DNA of 64,000 nucleotides from Chloroflexota bacterium (GTDB lineage Bacteria; Chloroflexota; Dehalococcoidia; Lucifugimonadales; UBA3495). Positions 1 through 11,684 of this stretch are shown here, one piece after another. Under the pieces are notes generated by a model, which was not told the DNA's origin, ran no database searches, and saw only the letters and a program-made list of their open reading frames with translations. The translations under genes were made by a program, and so were the position numbers. Within the stretch, counting starts at the first letter, position 1, and each line of letters begins with the position of its first letter. The stretch covers positions 27,161-91,160 of the forward strand of contig PBMF01000028.1 of NCBI GenBank assembly GCA_002721995.1, written 5' to 3'.

Positions 1-16
1 GATTTCAAGCAAGCAG

Positions 17-1309
17 GTGCACAGAATGGCAGCGGTAACCCCCTTCAGAGGATGGCGGTACAACCCGGACACGGTGGGAGACATGGCCTCGGTCCTTTGC
101 CCACCATATGACATGATCACCCCTGAGACCCAAGACGCCCTCAAACGTCAGAACCAGTACAACGTGATCCACCTCGAAGCCGGAGAGGGCCTGGACTGGA
201 CCGCGTCGGTCAAGGAACAGTACGCCGCCACCGCCAACCTTTTTGACGCCTGGATGCAAGAAGGGGTGCTCATCCAGGACCAGGAACCCTGCTACTACCT
301 GATGCGGCATAGCTTCCCCCTGGGAGGCAAGAACATGGTCCGCCTGGGGCTCATAGCTTCGGTGGGACTGGAGGACTACCAGACCCGGCAGGTGCTGCCC
401 CATGAGTTCACCGAGGCCCCGGCCATCCGTGACCGGGTGCTGCTCATGGAATCCCTCAGCGCCAACATCAGCCCCATCATGTCCATGTACCGCGACGCCG
501 ACGGCGTGCTGGATAAGGTGTTCCAGCAGGTAATGGCCGGTACTCCGGTGATGGACGCAAAAGACGACGCCGGTGGCGCTGCGGCCCTGTGGCGCATCTC
601 TGACTCCTCAACCCAGGCCCAGATACAGGAGTTCTTCTCCGGCCGCCCAATCTACCTGGCCGACGGCCACCACCGCTACGAAGCTGCCCGCCAGTACCAA
701 CTGGACCGCCACGCCGAGGGAGCGGCCAACAAGGCTGCAAATCTGGCCCACAATTTCGTGATGATGACCCTCATCGCCTTCGACGACCCAGGTCTGGTGG
801 TGCTGGGCTATCACCGCACCCTGAGCGGCGTGCCAGAGGACAAGCTGGCCAACATCAAAACCAGGCTGGACGGGTTATTCGACGCCCAGCCTCTGGCGGG
901 TGACGCCTATTCCCTGGTGGAGCAGGTAACCGAGCTTGGACAAAAGGGGAGGCTGTTGGCGGCGGTGGACCGCGACGGCGCCAAGCTGTTGACACTGAAA
1001 GACTCGGCGGTGAAGCCCGACTGGGGTGTGTTGGCGGCTTCCGAGGCGTGGGTGATAGAGGAGCAAGCTCTGCGTCCCGAACTGGGCGACGCGACGTTGG
1101 ACCACCTGGGTTTCATCCACGACCACGATGAGGCGGTCAACCGGGCCATTAACGGGGAACTGCAAATGGCCTTTTTGCTGAAGCCATTCCCCCTGGACGC
1201 CTTCGAGAGCATAGTGGGCGGCGGCCAGAGGCTGCCCCGGAAGTCCACTTTCTTCTTCCCCAAGCTGCCCACCGGCCTGGTCATCAACCGGCTGGAGGGG
1301 GAACTCTAA
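17..1309 (+). CDS. DUF1015 family protein
   Basis: Full-length ORF; N-terminus AAVTPFRGWRYNPDTVGDMASVLCPPYDMI and internal YLADGHHRYEAA are typical of DUF1015. Confidence 0.85.
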   Translation: MHRMAAVTPFRGWRYNPDTVGDMASVLCPPYDMITPETQDALKRQNQYNVIHLEAGEGLDWTASVKEQYAATANLFDAWMQEGVLIQDQEPCYYLMRHSFPLGGKNMVRLGLIASVGLEDYQTRQVLPHEFTEAPAIRDRVLLMESLSANISPIMSMYRDADGVLDKVFQQVMAGTPVMDAKDDAGGAAALWRISDSSTQAQIQEFFSGRPIYLADGHHRYEAARQYQLDRHAEGAANKAANLAHNFVMMTLIAFDDPGLVVLGYHRTLSGVPEDKLANIKTRLDGLFDAQPLAGDAYSLVEQVTELGQKGRLLAAVDRDGAKLLTLKDSAVKPDWGVLAASEAWVIEEQALRPELGDATLDHLGFIHDHDEAVNRAINGELQMAFLLKPFPLDAFESIVGGGQRLPRKSTFFFPKLPTGLVINRLEGEL

Positions 1310-1339
1310 GCCTCACGGCCGCCCGTATATCGATGGGGG

Positions 1340-1804
1340 CTAGTTCTGGTCCTGCTGGGCTTCGGTCCGCTCCCGGAAACGCTCGGTGATGGCCAGTTCG
1401 GCCTGGCGGCTGTTTGCGGCGATGAAGGCTTCCAGTTGCTTGATTTCCAACCGGGCCTCTTCGTCCTGGGCATGACCGTTCTTCTTCAGGTCCGCCAGGC
1501 GTGATTTGGTCTCGTCCACCCGCTTCAGCAGCTCCAGGGCTTCCAATTCCTGGGTGGCCGTCTTCTTGATCTCCAACAGGCGGCGGCGCCTGTCGGTCAC
1601 GTCGGCCAGGCGTTCTTCGATCTCGCCCATGGCGGCCAGCGACGCGTCCAGAGACGTGCTGCCGTAGACCACCTGGCGGGGCAGCCGCCGCAGTTGGGTG
1701 GTGAACTGGTAGATCTGCGCGTCCAGTTGTTCTTCTTTGTTCTTGATCTCAGCCAGGCCGAGCCTGAGAGTGGCCATGGCCTGCGCCAGTTGGGAAAGAG
1801 CCAC
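1340..1804 (-). CDS. Prefoldin-like coiled-coil hypothetical protein
   Basis: 154-aa ORF with heptad-like Leu/Glu/Arg-rich sequence. Confidence 0.55.
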   Translation of the reverse strand: MALSQLAQAMATLRLGLAEIKNKEEQLDAQIYQFTTQLRRLPRQVVYGSTSLDASLAAMGEIEERLADVTDRRRRLLEIKKTATQELEALELLKRVDETKSRLADLKKNGHAQDEEARLEIKQLEAFIAANSRQAELAITERFRERTEAQQDQN

Positions 1805-1919
1805 TTTGACACCTCGGGGAACTCACCGGGGCCGGAAATACAACGCCGGAGCAACGTCAACGCTACCCCGGCGGGTGAATCTACTTACCATAAATTATCC
1901 CACTGGGATGCCGTTATTC

Positions 1920-3095
1920 CTACGGCTTGAAACCCACTTCGGGAAGCACTTTCTTCAGGGCCGTGATCACCTCGCTGATGTCCTCTTTGACCACGTAGCC
2001 CAGGTGGCCGATGCGGAATATGTCGGCGGACATCTTGCCCTGACCGCCGGCCAGGACGATGTTCTGCTCGGTCCGCATCTTGCCCATGAACGCCTTGCCG
2101 TCCACGTTTTTCGGCATCTTGACCGCCGTCACCGTGTCCGAGGCATAGGCCTGATCGGCCACCAGCAGCTCCAGCCCCAGTTCTTCCACGCTGTCGCGGG
2201 TGTACTGGGCCACGCTGGCGTGCCGGCCGAAGACGTTCTCCATCCCCTCTTCCAGCAGCTTGTCCAGGGCCAGGCTCAGCCCGAAGAACGCCGACAGGTT
2301 GGGCGTGTAGGGCGTCTGTCCGATCTCCAGTGCCTTCTTGGCCTCGGCCAGGTCGAAGTAAAAACGGGGCATCTTGGCCGTCTGCTGGGCTTCCCAAGCA
2401 CGTTCACTGATGCTGATGAAGGCCAGGCCCGGCGGGATCATGAACCCCTTCTGGGAGGCCGTACCCACCATGTCGCAGTCCCAGGCGTCCACCGGCAGAG
2501 GGATGCAGCCCAGGCTGGACACGGCGTCAACCAGGAGCAGTTTGTCGAACTCGCCCTTGGCTATCTTGGCTATCTCCTCCAGGGGGTGGGTCACGCCAGT
2601 GGAGGTCTCATTGTGGGTCACCAGCACCGCTTTGATGCCGGGGTCGTCGTTCAGGGCCTTGCGGATGGCATCCGGGTCGATGGGCCCGCCCCACTCGAAG
2701 TCCATGCGCTTCACGTCGGCGCCGAAGGCCTCGGCCAGGTCGACGAAGCGGTCACCAAATGCGCCGGCCGTGGCTGCCAGGACGCGGTCCCCGGGGGACA
2801 ACGTGTTGACCACTGACGCTTCCAGGGAACCCGTGCCCGAAGACGTGAGGACCATCAGGTCGTTCTTGGTCATGAACACCTGCTTGAGTTGCTCGGTCGT
2901 CTTCTTGATCAGGGTGTCGAACTCCGGTCCCCGGTGATTGATCATCGGGCTGGACATGGCGTCCACGATGTCGTGGGGTATGGGCGTGGGTCCGGGAGTC
3001 CTCAGGTTCTGCGGCGTCATGTTCTGCATCGGTTTCTTCTTCTTGTTGTCGGCGGCCTCGGCACGGAAGTGGCCGAGTGTGGCCGTTGGGGTCAT
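1920..3095 (-). CDS. Class V aminotransferase (serine/alanine-glyoxylate aminotransferase-like)
   Basis: 391-aa ORF: RTPGPTPIPHDIVDAM, LTSSGTGSLEASVVNT, VDAVSSLGCIPLPVDAWDCDMVGTASQKGFMIPPGLAF (PLP-Lys region). Confidence 0.88.
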   Translation of the reverse strand: MTPTATLGHFRAEAADNKKKKPMQNMTPQNLRTPGPTPIPHDIVDAMSSPMINHRGPEFDTLIKKTTEQLKQVFMTKNDLMVLTSSGTGSLEASVVNTLSPGDRVLAATAGAFGDRFVDLAEAFGADVKRMDFEWGGPIDPDAIRKALNDDPGIKAVLVTHNETSTGVTHPLEEIAKIAKGEFDKLLLVDAVSSLGCIPLPVDAWDCDMVGTASQKGFMIPPGLAFISISERAWEAQQTAKMPRFYFDLAEAKKALEIGQTPYTPNLSAFFGLSLALDKLLEEGMENVFGRHASVAQYTRDSVEELGLELLVADQAYASDTVTAVKMPKNVDGKAFMGKMRTEQNIVLAGGQGKMSADIFRIGHLGYVVKEDISEVITALKKVLPEVGFKP

Positions 3096-3169
3096 TTACA
3101 GGGCTTTGCCAGGGCCGGTCCAAAACGTTTTTCAGGCACGTTATCACTGCTTCCGGCCAGGCGGAGAGC

Positions 3170-3254
3170 ATTATATCACCACCTATGGTGCACGGCTATT
3201 TGGGCCAGAATCCGGCCTTGATTCGCCTAAAGAAGGGGCCTCCGGTGATATAAT
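3170..3254. promoter_or_regulatory. Divergent intergenic region with mirrored extended -10 elements
   Basis: attatatcacc (3170-3180) and ggtgatataat (3244-3254) are an 11-bp perfect inverted repeat; each reads TGATATAAT on the strand facing its gene. Confidence 0.5.
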
Positions 3255-3302
3255 TTTTCCATCCCCAACTCCCTTTCAGAGGGCCGGTGATGACCACCCT
3301 GA

Positions 3303-3971
3303 ATTCCTGGGCAAGGTCCCCAGTTTGAGAACCTCTCCCCCGCCCAGCTTCAACCCCTGGGCGAGAAGCTGCGCACCAGGAAGTACCAGCGGGGCGAGGT
3401 TGTCTTCCACCAGGACGACCCCGGCGACCGCATGCACATCAACCTCCAGGGCCGGGTGCGTATCTCCATAGACTCGGACGACGGCCGAGAGAAGGACGAT
3501 GCCCTCTTGAACCCCGGCGAGTGCTTCGGTGAGATGGCCCTCCTGGACGGCTCCAACCGCTCGGCCAACGCCACCGCCGTGGACGATATCGATACCCTGG
3601 TCCTGCTGCGGGAGGACTTCATCAAGTTCCTGGGCCAGTACCCCCAGGTGGCCGCCCAGACCACCGCGCTCCTGACCAACCGCCTGCGCAACGCCAACCA
3701 GATGATGGGAGATCTGGCCTTCCTGGACGTGCCCTCACGTGTCGCGAAACAGCCCCTGGAACTGGCGGAGAACCAGCTCGACGGAGAAGAGGCCGAGGGC
3801 GAAATACAGATTCCCATCGGACAAGACGAACTGGCCCGCCTGGTGGGCTCCATCCGCGAGACCGTGAGCCGCGCCCTGACCAGCTACCGCCGCATGGGCC
3901 TGCTCACCACCTCCCACCGCCGCATCACCATCACAGACCTGGATGCCCTGGAGCGCATGGCCGCCTACTAG
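3303..3971 (+). CDS. Crp/Fnr family transcriptional regulator (N-terminus apparently frameshifted)
   Basis: Frame open from 3303: FENLSPAQLQPLGEKLRTRKYQRGEVVFHQDDPGDRMHINLQGRVRIS...GECFGEMALLDGSNRSANATA...IGQDELARLVGSIRETVSRALTSYRRMGLL. cNMP domain plus HTH. No ATG before 3432 in this frame. Confidence 0.8.
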   Translation: MPGQGPQFENLSPAQLQPLGEKLRTRKYQRGEVVFHQDDPGDRMHINLQGRVRISIDSDDGREKDDALLNPGECFGEMALLDGSNRSANATAVDDIDTLVLLREDFIKFLGQYPQVAAQTTALLTNRLRNANQMMGDLAFLDVPSRVAKQPLELAENQLDGEEAEGEIQIPIGQDELARLVGSIRETVSRALTSYRRMGLLTTSHRRITITDLDALERMAAY

Positions 3972-4071
3972 GCCCGCCTGTCAGTACTCCATCGCCCCGC
4001 AAACCCTTCCCAGACCGGCCTTCCAAATGCCCTAAACAGCCTCATTTTGAGGCTAATTCCAACTTATGTCA

Positions 4072-4086
4072 TGCTATAATCGGCCC

Positions 4087-4089
<3 letters not shown>
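4072..4089 (+). promoter_or_regulatory. Extended -10 promoter for putative leaderless pcrA transcript
   Basis: TGCTATAAT (TGnTATAAT) ending at 4080, then cggccc and ATG at 4087. Confidence 0.5.
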
Positions 4090-6351
<2,262 letters not shown>

Positions 6352-6355
6352 ACGT

Positions 6356-7420
6356 ATGTCCCAGGACCCGGGCTCCCTAAGCTCCCGGCGCGTACAGGTC
6401 CCCGACTCGCCCCGGGCCATCCAGGACTACTGCTGGGAACAGGGCTGGACCGACGGACTGCCCGTGGTGCCGCCCACCGAGGCCCTGGTGCGCGAGATGC
6501 TCTCCGGCTACGACGGCGCCCCCTCGGACTCCATCGGCCGCATGCAGCCCGGTAATTCCTCGGTCACCCTGGAGAAACTGGCGGTGAACGCCGTCATGGC
6601 CGGCTGTCTCCCCGAGCATTTCCCGGTGGTGGTCACCGCCGTCAAAGCAGCCCTGAGCGACGAGTTCAACCTGGCGGGCAACGCCGTCACCACCGGCGGC
6701 GCGGCCCAGGTTTTGATCGTCAACGGCCCCATCGCCAAGGAACTGGGCATCAACGGCGACGCCGCCTGCTTCGGCCCCGGCTTCCGCGCCAACGCCGCCA
6801 TCGGACGCGCCTTCCGGCTTGCCGTGCGCAACATCGGCGGTCTGGTGCCTGGCGACATGGACAAGGCCACCCTCTCCAACCCCGGACGCTACAGTTTCTG
6901 CTTCTCGGAGAACGAGGAATTAAGCCCCTGGGCGCCGCGCCACGTGGACCTGGGCTACGACGCCTCGGCCAGCACGGTGACGGTGGCGGCCATCCTGGGC
7001 GTCTACAACGTGATGGAGAGCACCGTGGGCACGGGCCGGGAGGTTTTGCGCACCCTCACCGCCAACATGCGGGGCGTGGGCATCCCCGGATACTACCACC
7101 TGGGCACCCGCTCCCAGATCGTGCTGGTCCTCTGCCCGGAGCACGCCAACGAGATCGCCCAGTCGGGGCTCTCCAAGGCCGACGTGCGGGAGTACATCTA
7201 CAACAACGCCCGCATGCCGGTGCACCAGCTCAAGGACCAGGCCCACTACGGCAACCGGGTCTGGCCCGACTGGATCGACCAGGACGACCCCAACGCCCTG
7301 GTCCCCATCTGCTCCGCCGCCGACGACATAGTGGTCATAGTGGCCGGCGGAGGAGGCCGCCACTCAGCCTGGATGTCCGGCTGGGTGACAAGGGTCTGCA
7401 CGGAAGAGGTGGTGGGGTAG
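6356..7420 (+). CDS. Conserved protein of unknown function (WTDGLPVVPPTE motif)
   Basis: 354-aa ORF directly after pcrA; WTDGLPVVPPTEALV, GNAVTTGGAAQVLIVNGP. From memory, resembles proteins that neighbour UGSC-family genes; not verified. Confidence 0.6.
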   Translation: MSQDPGSLSSRRVQVPDSPRAIQDYCWEQGWTDGLPVVPPTEALVREMLSGYDGAPSDSIGRMQPGNSSVTLEKLAVNAVMAGCLPEHFPVVVTAVKAALSDEFNLAGNAVTTGGAAQVLIVNGPIAKELGINGDAACFGPGFRANAAIGRAFRLAVRNIGGLVPGDMDKATLSNPGRYSFCFSENEELSPWAPRHVDLGYDASASTVTVAAILGVYNVMESTVGTGREVLRTLTANMRGVGIPGYYHLGTRSQIVLVLCPEHANEIAQSGLSKADVREYIYNNARMPVHQLKDQAHYGNRVWPDWIDQDDPNALVPICSAADDIVVIVAGGGGRHSAWMSGWVTRVCTEEVVG

Positions 7421-7540
7421 GGGTCTTGGGATAACACCCGTGCTCCCATGCGGACAAGACCAAGGATCCCTAGAAATCTGATACGCCTTAAACCAAGAAC
7501 CTAGATACAGGCACCTCATTCGTGCTGGTCCAAATTTATT

Positions 7541-9505
7541 GTGGCTGAGAATCCGAAAATCGCCGATTTGTGGGCCACGATCGAGTTTTTGTTGGTCAGG
7601 GTTAGAGACATCTATCCAATCGCTTGCAAGACGTTTTCTACAACCACGATAGGGTCCCTAAGAAGCCGAAATTATCCCTACACCAATTTGGATATAATTG
7701 CCTCTATCGGGAAATGGAATCTGTCCACAAAAGCCTACGCGCAGAGAATGTCAAAAATGACCTTGCCTGACGACGAATTCTGGGACGCCATGAACTCCGC
7801 TACGTTTCATCAGGGAGACGCCGAAACTACTGAGAAAATTCTCTTTGACATGGCTTCTGTCTGGCGATCTGAACAGAATTACTTTGCCGCTGGCTATGCG
7901 ATGGAGTACGCATCGAGAGCTGCCCAGGGGAATCAAGAGAAAATGCTTTCCCATTTTGAGGCTGCAGCGCAGGATTTCGAAAACTGCGCCAATTCTCAAA
8001 GTCCAGACTCTTACTCAAGCATGGCTGGTCTGCTCAAGTTATCTTCCTTTCTAGGACAAGGGCGTTGGACGTTTGGTCTAAGAACCCAAGTTCTTTGCGA
8101 AAACATCCTAGAAGAGTTAGGGCAGCGCCTTATTTCTTACTATCACGATTCATCCAACAAGGTTGGGTTCTTGGTCACAGGCGTTCGATTAGAAACTGAC
8201 CTTGCAACTTCTTGGGAAGCAAAAATAACTCAGTACGAGGTAAGACTCGGCTAGGAGCGTTGGGGCAACGGAATATTATCAATCAACCTTCCTTCAGCTT
8301 TTCAGATATTTGTCATGCTTGGGGACTATCAGTGAGCTCAAGCAGTTGTTGATGAATGTCCCGGAGGCTTTACTACACACGGACTCAGAGGTTGGAAAGC
8401 CGCGGTCCAGGCATTTACCACACCGGATGAAGCTGCTGAGAAATTTGCTGAAGCAGCTGAATATTTCGCTCAAGACACACGCCCAGATGATCCTGACGAG
8501 CTTCGTGCGAGAGGTTCTTGGAGTTCAGCGAATATCGACCTATGGGCAAAATACTTCCGTTCAAGGTCGGCGCTTGCCTTTGCAGGACGCGACCCCAAAA
8601 ACGTCAAGAAATTTATCGCCGAAGCAGCGGATGCAATCAAAGGGACTGAGGTAGATTGGCACGATTCCCAAGTTTCCAAATACGCAATTCTAATTCGCTA
8701 TCTAGCACATCTCTTGGGGCAAGGACCTGGCATGACAGCAGAGGATGCGCGCCGCGAATTCTTATCCGAAACCCGGTTCGGTACAGAGAACACCTATGAC
8801 CCTGTATTGCTTCAATTTCTCAAGTTGTCGTCAGAATCATTCGCTGGATTTCGCGATGACCCTGGGAAAGAATTGACAACTGGCAAGTTGCGGCTGGCTC
8901 TGGATGCATTGTCTCAAATTCCCCTAATCGATACTGAAGCCACCAACGCTGTCGGAGTTGAGCTAGGAGAGCGTGCACTAAACGAAGTCCTGGGTCAAAA
9001 CAAAACCTGGTTGTACCGGGCGCTAGAATCAATCACACAGGAAACAACCTTACAAAAAATCACATTGCGCTTGCTTCAAGCACAACTTCTTTTGTACGCA
9101 CAAATCCTCCAAGGACCTTTGGAATACGGTAGAGATATCGTTGTGGTGCTTGAAGAAGGTGGAAACCGTATTCTTCGGATGTATCAACTGAAATGCGGGG
9201 ATATTTCAACGGCTGTATGGCGTACCGTAAAAAGCCAGATGGGGGAGATGTTCCAAGTCCCATTATCCGAATTCCAATTCACAGGTAGTGTACAGGCTAG
9301 ACAAGGATTTCTTCTCGCCAATGGTCACGCAGGGGAATACGTCGAACCCGCAATGGATGGGTGGTTCAAGGAGCAAAAAGAAGACCATCAGCGTGACCTC
9401 AAGTTTATTCATCTCGATGCCATTGTTACTTGGATTCTTGAATACCGCTTAATCAATGAATTCAAGGCGGCGTTAGCAGAGCAAGGGATTAAGATAGTGT
9501 ATTAG
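7541..9505 (+). pseudogene. Large ORF interrupted by in-frame TAG and TGA; C-terminal PD-(D/E)XK-like nuclease motif
   Basis: One frame is open 7541-8251 (TAG 8252-8254), 8255-8332 (TGA 8333-8335) and 8336-9505. The last segment has no ATG/GTG/TTG start until 8714. C-terminus: YGRDIVVVLEEGGNRILRMYQLKCGDISTAVWRTVKSQMGEMF. Lies in an AT-richer islet. Confidence 0.65.
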
Positions 9506-9612
9506 CCCCCACCCCAACCATTTGACACCACCCCTGCCTCCGCGCGATGATACCTGCGCTCCGGGAACGAGTCCCGGAAACGTGAAAACCGAAGCTGAGG
9601 AGGCCCTTTCCG

Positions 9613-10707
9613 ATGGTTAAGGCTGCCGTATTGTGGGAAACCAATAATCCCCTGGTGGTGGAAGAGGTGGAACTGGACGAACCCCAGGCCGGCGAGGTCC
9701 TGGTCAAGGTCGGCGCCGCCGGCATCTGCCGCAGCGATCGCCACTTCATGCACGGCGACGCTCCCATCGCCCTCCCCGTGGTCCTGGGACACGAGGGCGC
9801 GGGCACCGTCGAGAAGGTGGGCCCCGGCGTCACCTCGGTACGCCCCGCACAGCAGGTCATCCTGACCTTCGTCCCCTCCTGCGGCCGCTGCAAGTCCTGC
9901 GTCACCGGCAAGAACCACCTGTGCGACAACCACGGCGCAACCGGCCCCAACATGTACGACGGCACCACCCGCCTGCACAAGGGCGACCAGCGCATCCATC
10001 ACATGGGCAAGACCGCCTGCTTCGCCGAGTACTCGGTGGTCCCCGAGTCCGGCTGCGTGCCCATCGACGTGGCCATCCCCATGGACAAGGCCGCCCTCAT
10101 CGGCTGCTGCGTCCCCACCGGCGTCGGCGCGGTGACCTCCAGCGCCAACGTCCAGCCCGGTAGCACCGTGGCCGTGGTCGGCTGCGGTGGCGTGGGCCTG
10201 AACGTCATCATGGGCGCCGCCCTGGTCAACGCCTCCAAGATCATCGCCGTGGACATCCGTGAGAGCCAGTTGGAGTTCGCCATGAAGTTCGGCGCGACCC
10301 ACACGGTCAACGCCTCGGACCAGGACCCAGTGGCCCAGGTCAAAGCCCTAACAGATGGGAAGGGCGCCGACTACACCTTCGAGGTCTTCGGCTCGGCCGA
10401 CACCACCAAGGCCGCCTACGACATGGCCGGCAAGTCGGGCACGGTGACCGTGGTCGGTATCGCCCCCTGGGGCGCCGAGGCCGGCATCAACGCCGTGGAC
10501 ATGGTCCGCAACGAGAAGACTATGCGCGGCACCTACTACGGCTCCACCCACGCCAGTGTGGAGATGCCCAAGCTGGTGGATATGTACCTGGCCGGCAAGC
10601 TGAACCTGGACGACCTGGTTGTCCGCCAGTACGCCTTGGACGATATCAACGAGGCCTACGGCGACATGGACAAAGGAGAGGTTGGCCGCGGCGTAATCAT
10701 GTACTAG
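9613..10707 (+). CDS. Zinc-dependent alcohol dehydrogenase (MDR superfamily)
   Basis: GAAGICRSDRHFMHGD, GHEGAGTVEKVGPGV, structural Zn cysteines CGRCKSCVTGKNHLC, Rossmann VVGCGGVGLNVI. Confidence 0.92.
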   Translation: MVKAAVLWETNNPLVVEEVELDEPQAGEVLVKVGAAGICRSDRHFMHGDAPIALPVVLGHEGAGTVEKVGPGVTSVRPAQQVILTFVPSCGRCKSCVTGKNHLCDNHGATGPNMYDGTTRLHKGDQRIHHMGKTACFAEYSVVPESGCVPIDVAIPMDKAALIGCCVPTGVGAVTSSANVQPGSTVAVVGCGGVGLNVIMGAALVNASKIIAVDIRESQLEFAMKFGATHTVNASDQDPVAQVKALTDGKGADYTFEVFGSADTTKAAYDMAGKSGTVTVVGIAPWGAEAGINAVDMVRNEKTMRGTYYGSTHASVEMPKLVDMYLAGKLNLDDLVVRQYALDDINEAYGDMDKGEVGRGVIMY

Positions 10708-10756
10708 CCGGCCGGCACAGCCGGGTTTCCGGATTCTCGAACACGGATTTTCAAGC

Positions 10757-10790
10757 AAAGCCTCCCTATCCTGGGGGGCTTTGTTTTATT
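10757..10790 (+). terminator. Rho-independent terminator
   Basis: aaagcctccc tatcct ggggggcttt followed by tgttttatt. Confidence 0.75.
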
Positions 10791-10855
10791 ATTGTGGGGA
10801 GGTGGATCCATATCAGGAATCTCCATCCCCCAACCTGTAACCTGAGCCCGTCTTT

Positions 10856-10973
10856 GTCATCCTGAGCGAAGCCGAAGGATCTGCCAAGACACATGTCGCA
10901 ACCGAGGCTCTGAAAACCGGCGCGACTGGCACAGGACAGCAGGCAGATTCTTCGGTTGACGCCTCAGAATGAC
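10856..10973. repeat. Dispersed intergenic repeat (GTCATCCTGAGC.../...GCCTCAGAATGAC), copy A
   Basis: Termini gtcatcctgagcgaagccgaaggatctgcc and ggcagattcttcggttgacgcctcagaatgac form an imperfect inverted pair; five copies in the window. Confidence 0.8.
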
Positions 10974-10996
10974 AATCAGCTAGGCAAGGAACACAC

Positions 10997-11440
10997 GTGG
11001 AAGACCTGGTCATAAAACTGGTGGAGACGGAGGAGGAGATGGAGGGCGCGCTGGGCGTACGCTTCCGTGTCTTCGTGGCCGAGCAGCTGGTGCCGGCCGA
11101 AGAGGAACTGGACGAATTCGACGCCACCGCCACCCACGCCATCGCCGTCTACCAGGGGACGGTAATCGCCACCGGCCGGGTGATGTACGGCAACGAAGAC
11201 GCCGCCGCCCGCATCGGACGCATGGCGGTGGACGCCGAGTGGCGCCGCCACGGGGTAGGCGGCCAGATACTCAGATTCCTGGAAGAAGAGGCCTCATCCC
11301 AAGGCGTGAACACCTACGTGCTTAACGCCCAAGTGTACGTCAAGGACTTCTACGCCGCCCACGGCTACGTCGAGCGTGGGGACGAGTTCCTGGAGGCGGA
11401 CATCGTCCACATTCTCATGCGCAAAGAAGCTGAAAGCTGA
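10997..11440 (+). CDS. GNAT family N-acetyltransferase
   Basis: IGRMAVDAEWRRHGVGGQILRFLEEEASSQGVNTYVLNAQVYVKDFYAAHGY. Confidence 0.88.
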   Translation: MEDLVIKLVETEEEMEGALGVRFRVFVAEQLVPAEEELDEFDATATHAIAVYQGTVIATGRVMYGNEDAAARIGRMAVDAEWRRHGVGGQILRFLEEEASSQGVNTYVLNAQVYVKDFYAAHGYVERGDEFLEADIVHILMRKEAES

Positions 11441-11454
11441 CAGCTATCAGCCGT
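11428..11454. repeat. Short AGCTGAAAGCTGACAGCTATCAGC-type repeat
   Basis: Variants recur at about 11656-11683, 12367-12400 and 12585-12620. Confidence 0.6.
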
Positions 11455-11487
11455 CGGACCCACTGGAGTCCTAGTCCCACGCCCGTT

Positions 11488-11604
11488 GTCATCCTGAGCT
11501 TGCCGAAGGATCTGGCGTGTCACAGGTGGCAACCGCATCACTTGTGCCAGGGTTGCCAGCCCCAGGTCAGTTGGCAGATTCTTCGTCCGACGCCTCAGAA
11601 TGAC
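11488..11604. repeat. Dispersed intergenic repeat, copy B
   Basis: gtcatcctgagcttgccgaaggatctgg ... ggcagattcttcgtccgacgcctcagaatgac. Confidence 0.8.
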
Positions 11605-11684
11605 AGGTTGGGGGAAAGCCTCTGGTCCAAGGAGCGAGCGAGGAGCCGCCAGTTGAAAAGCTGAAAGCTGTCCGCTGACGGCTA

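Noticed and set aside
8333-8335. In-frame TGA as a selenocysteine codon (given SelB)
   Set aside because: The same gene also has an in-frame TAG at 8252, there is no redox-type context and no evident SECIS; decay is simpler.
8310-8654. ORF 8310-8654 as a separate gene
   Set aside because: Runs in a different frame through sequence that reads better as the continuation of the 7541 frame.
9540-9590. ctccgggaacgagtcccgga hairpin before the alcohol dehydrogenase as a riboswitch or attenuator
   Set aside because: Short 6-bp stem with no T-tract or conserved core; not enough to support a call.
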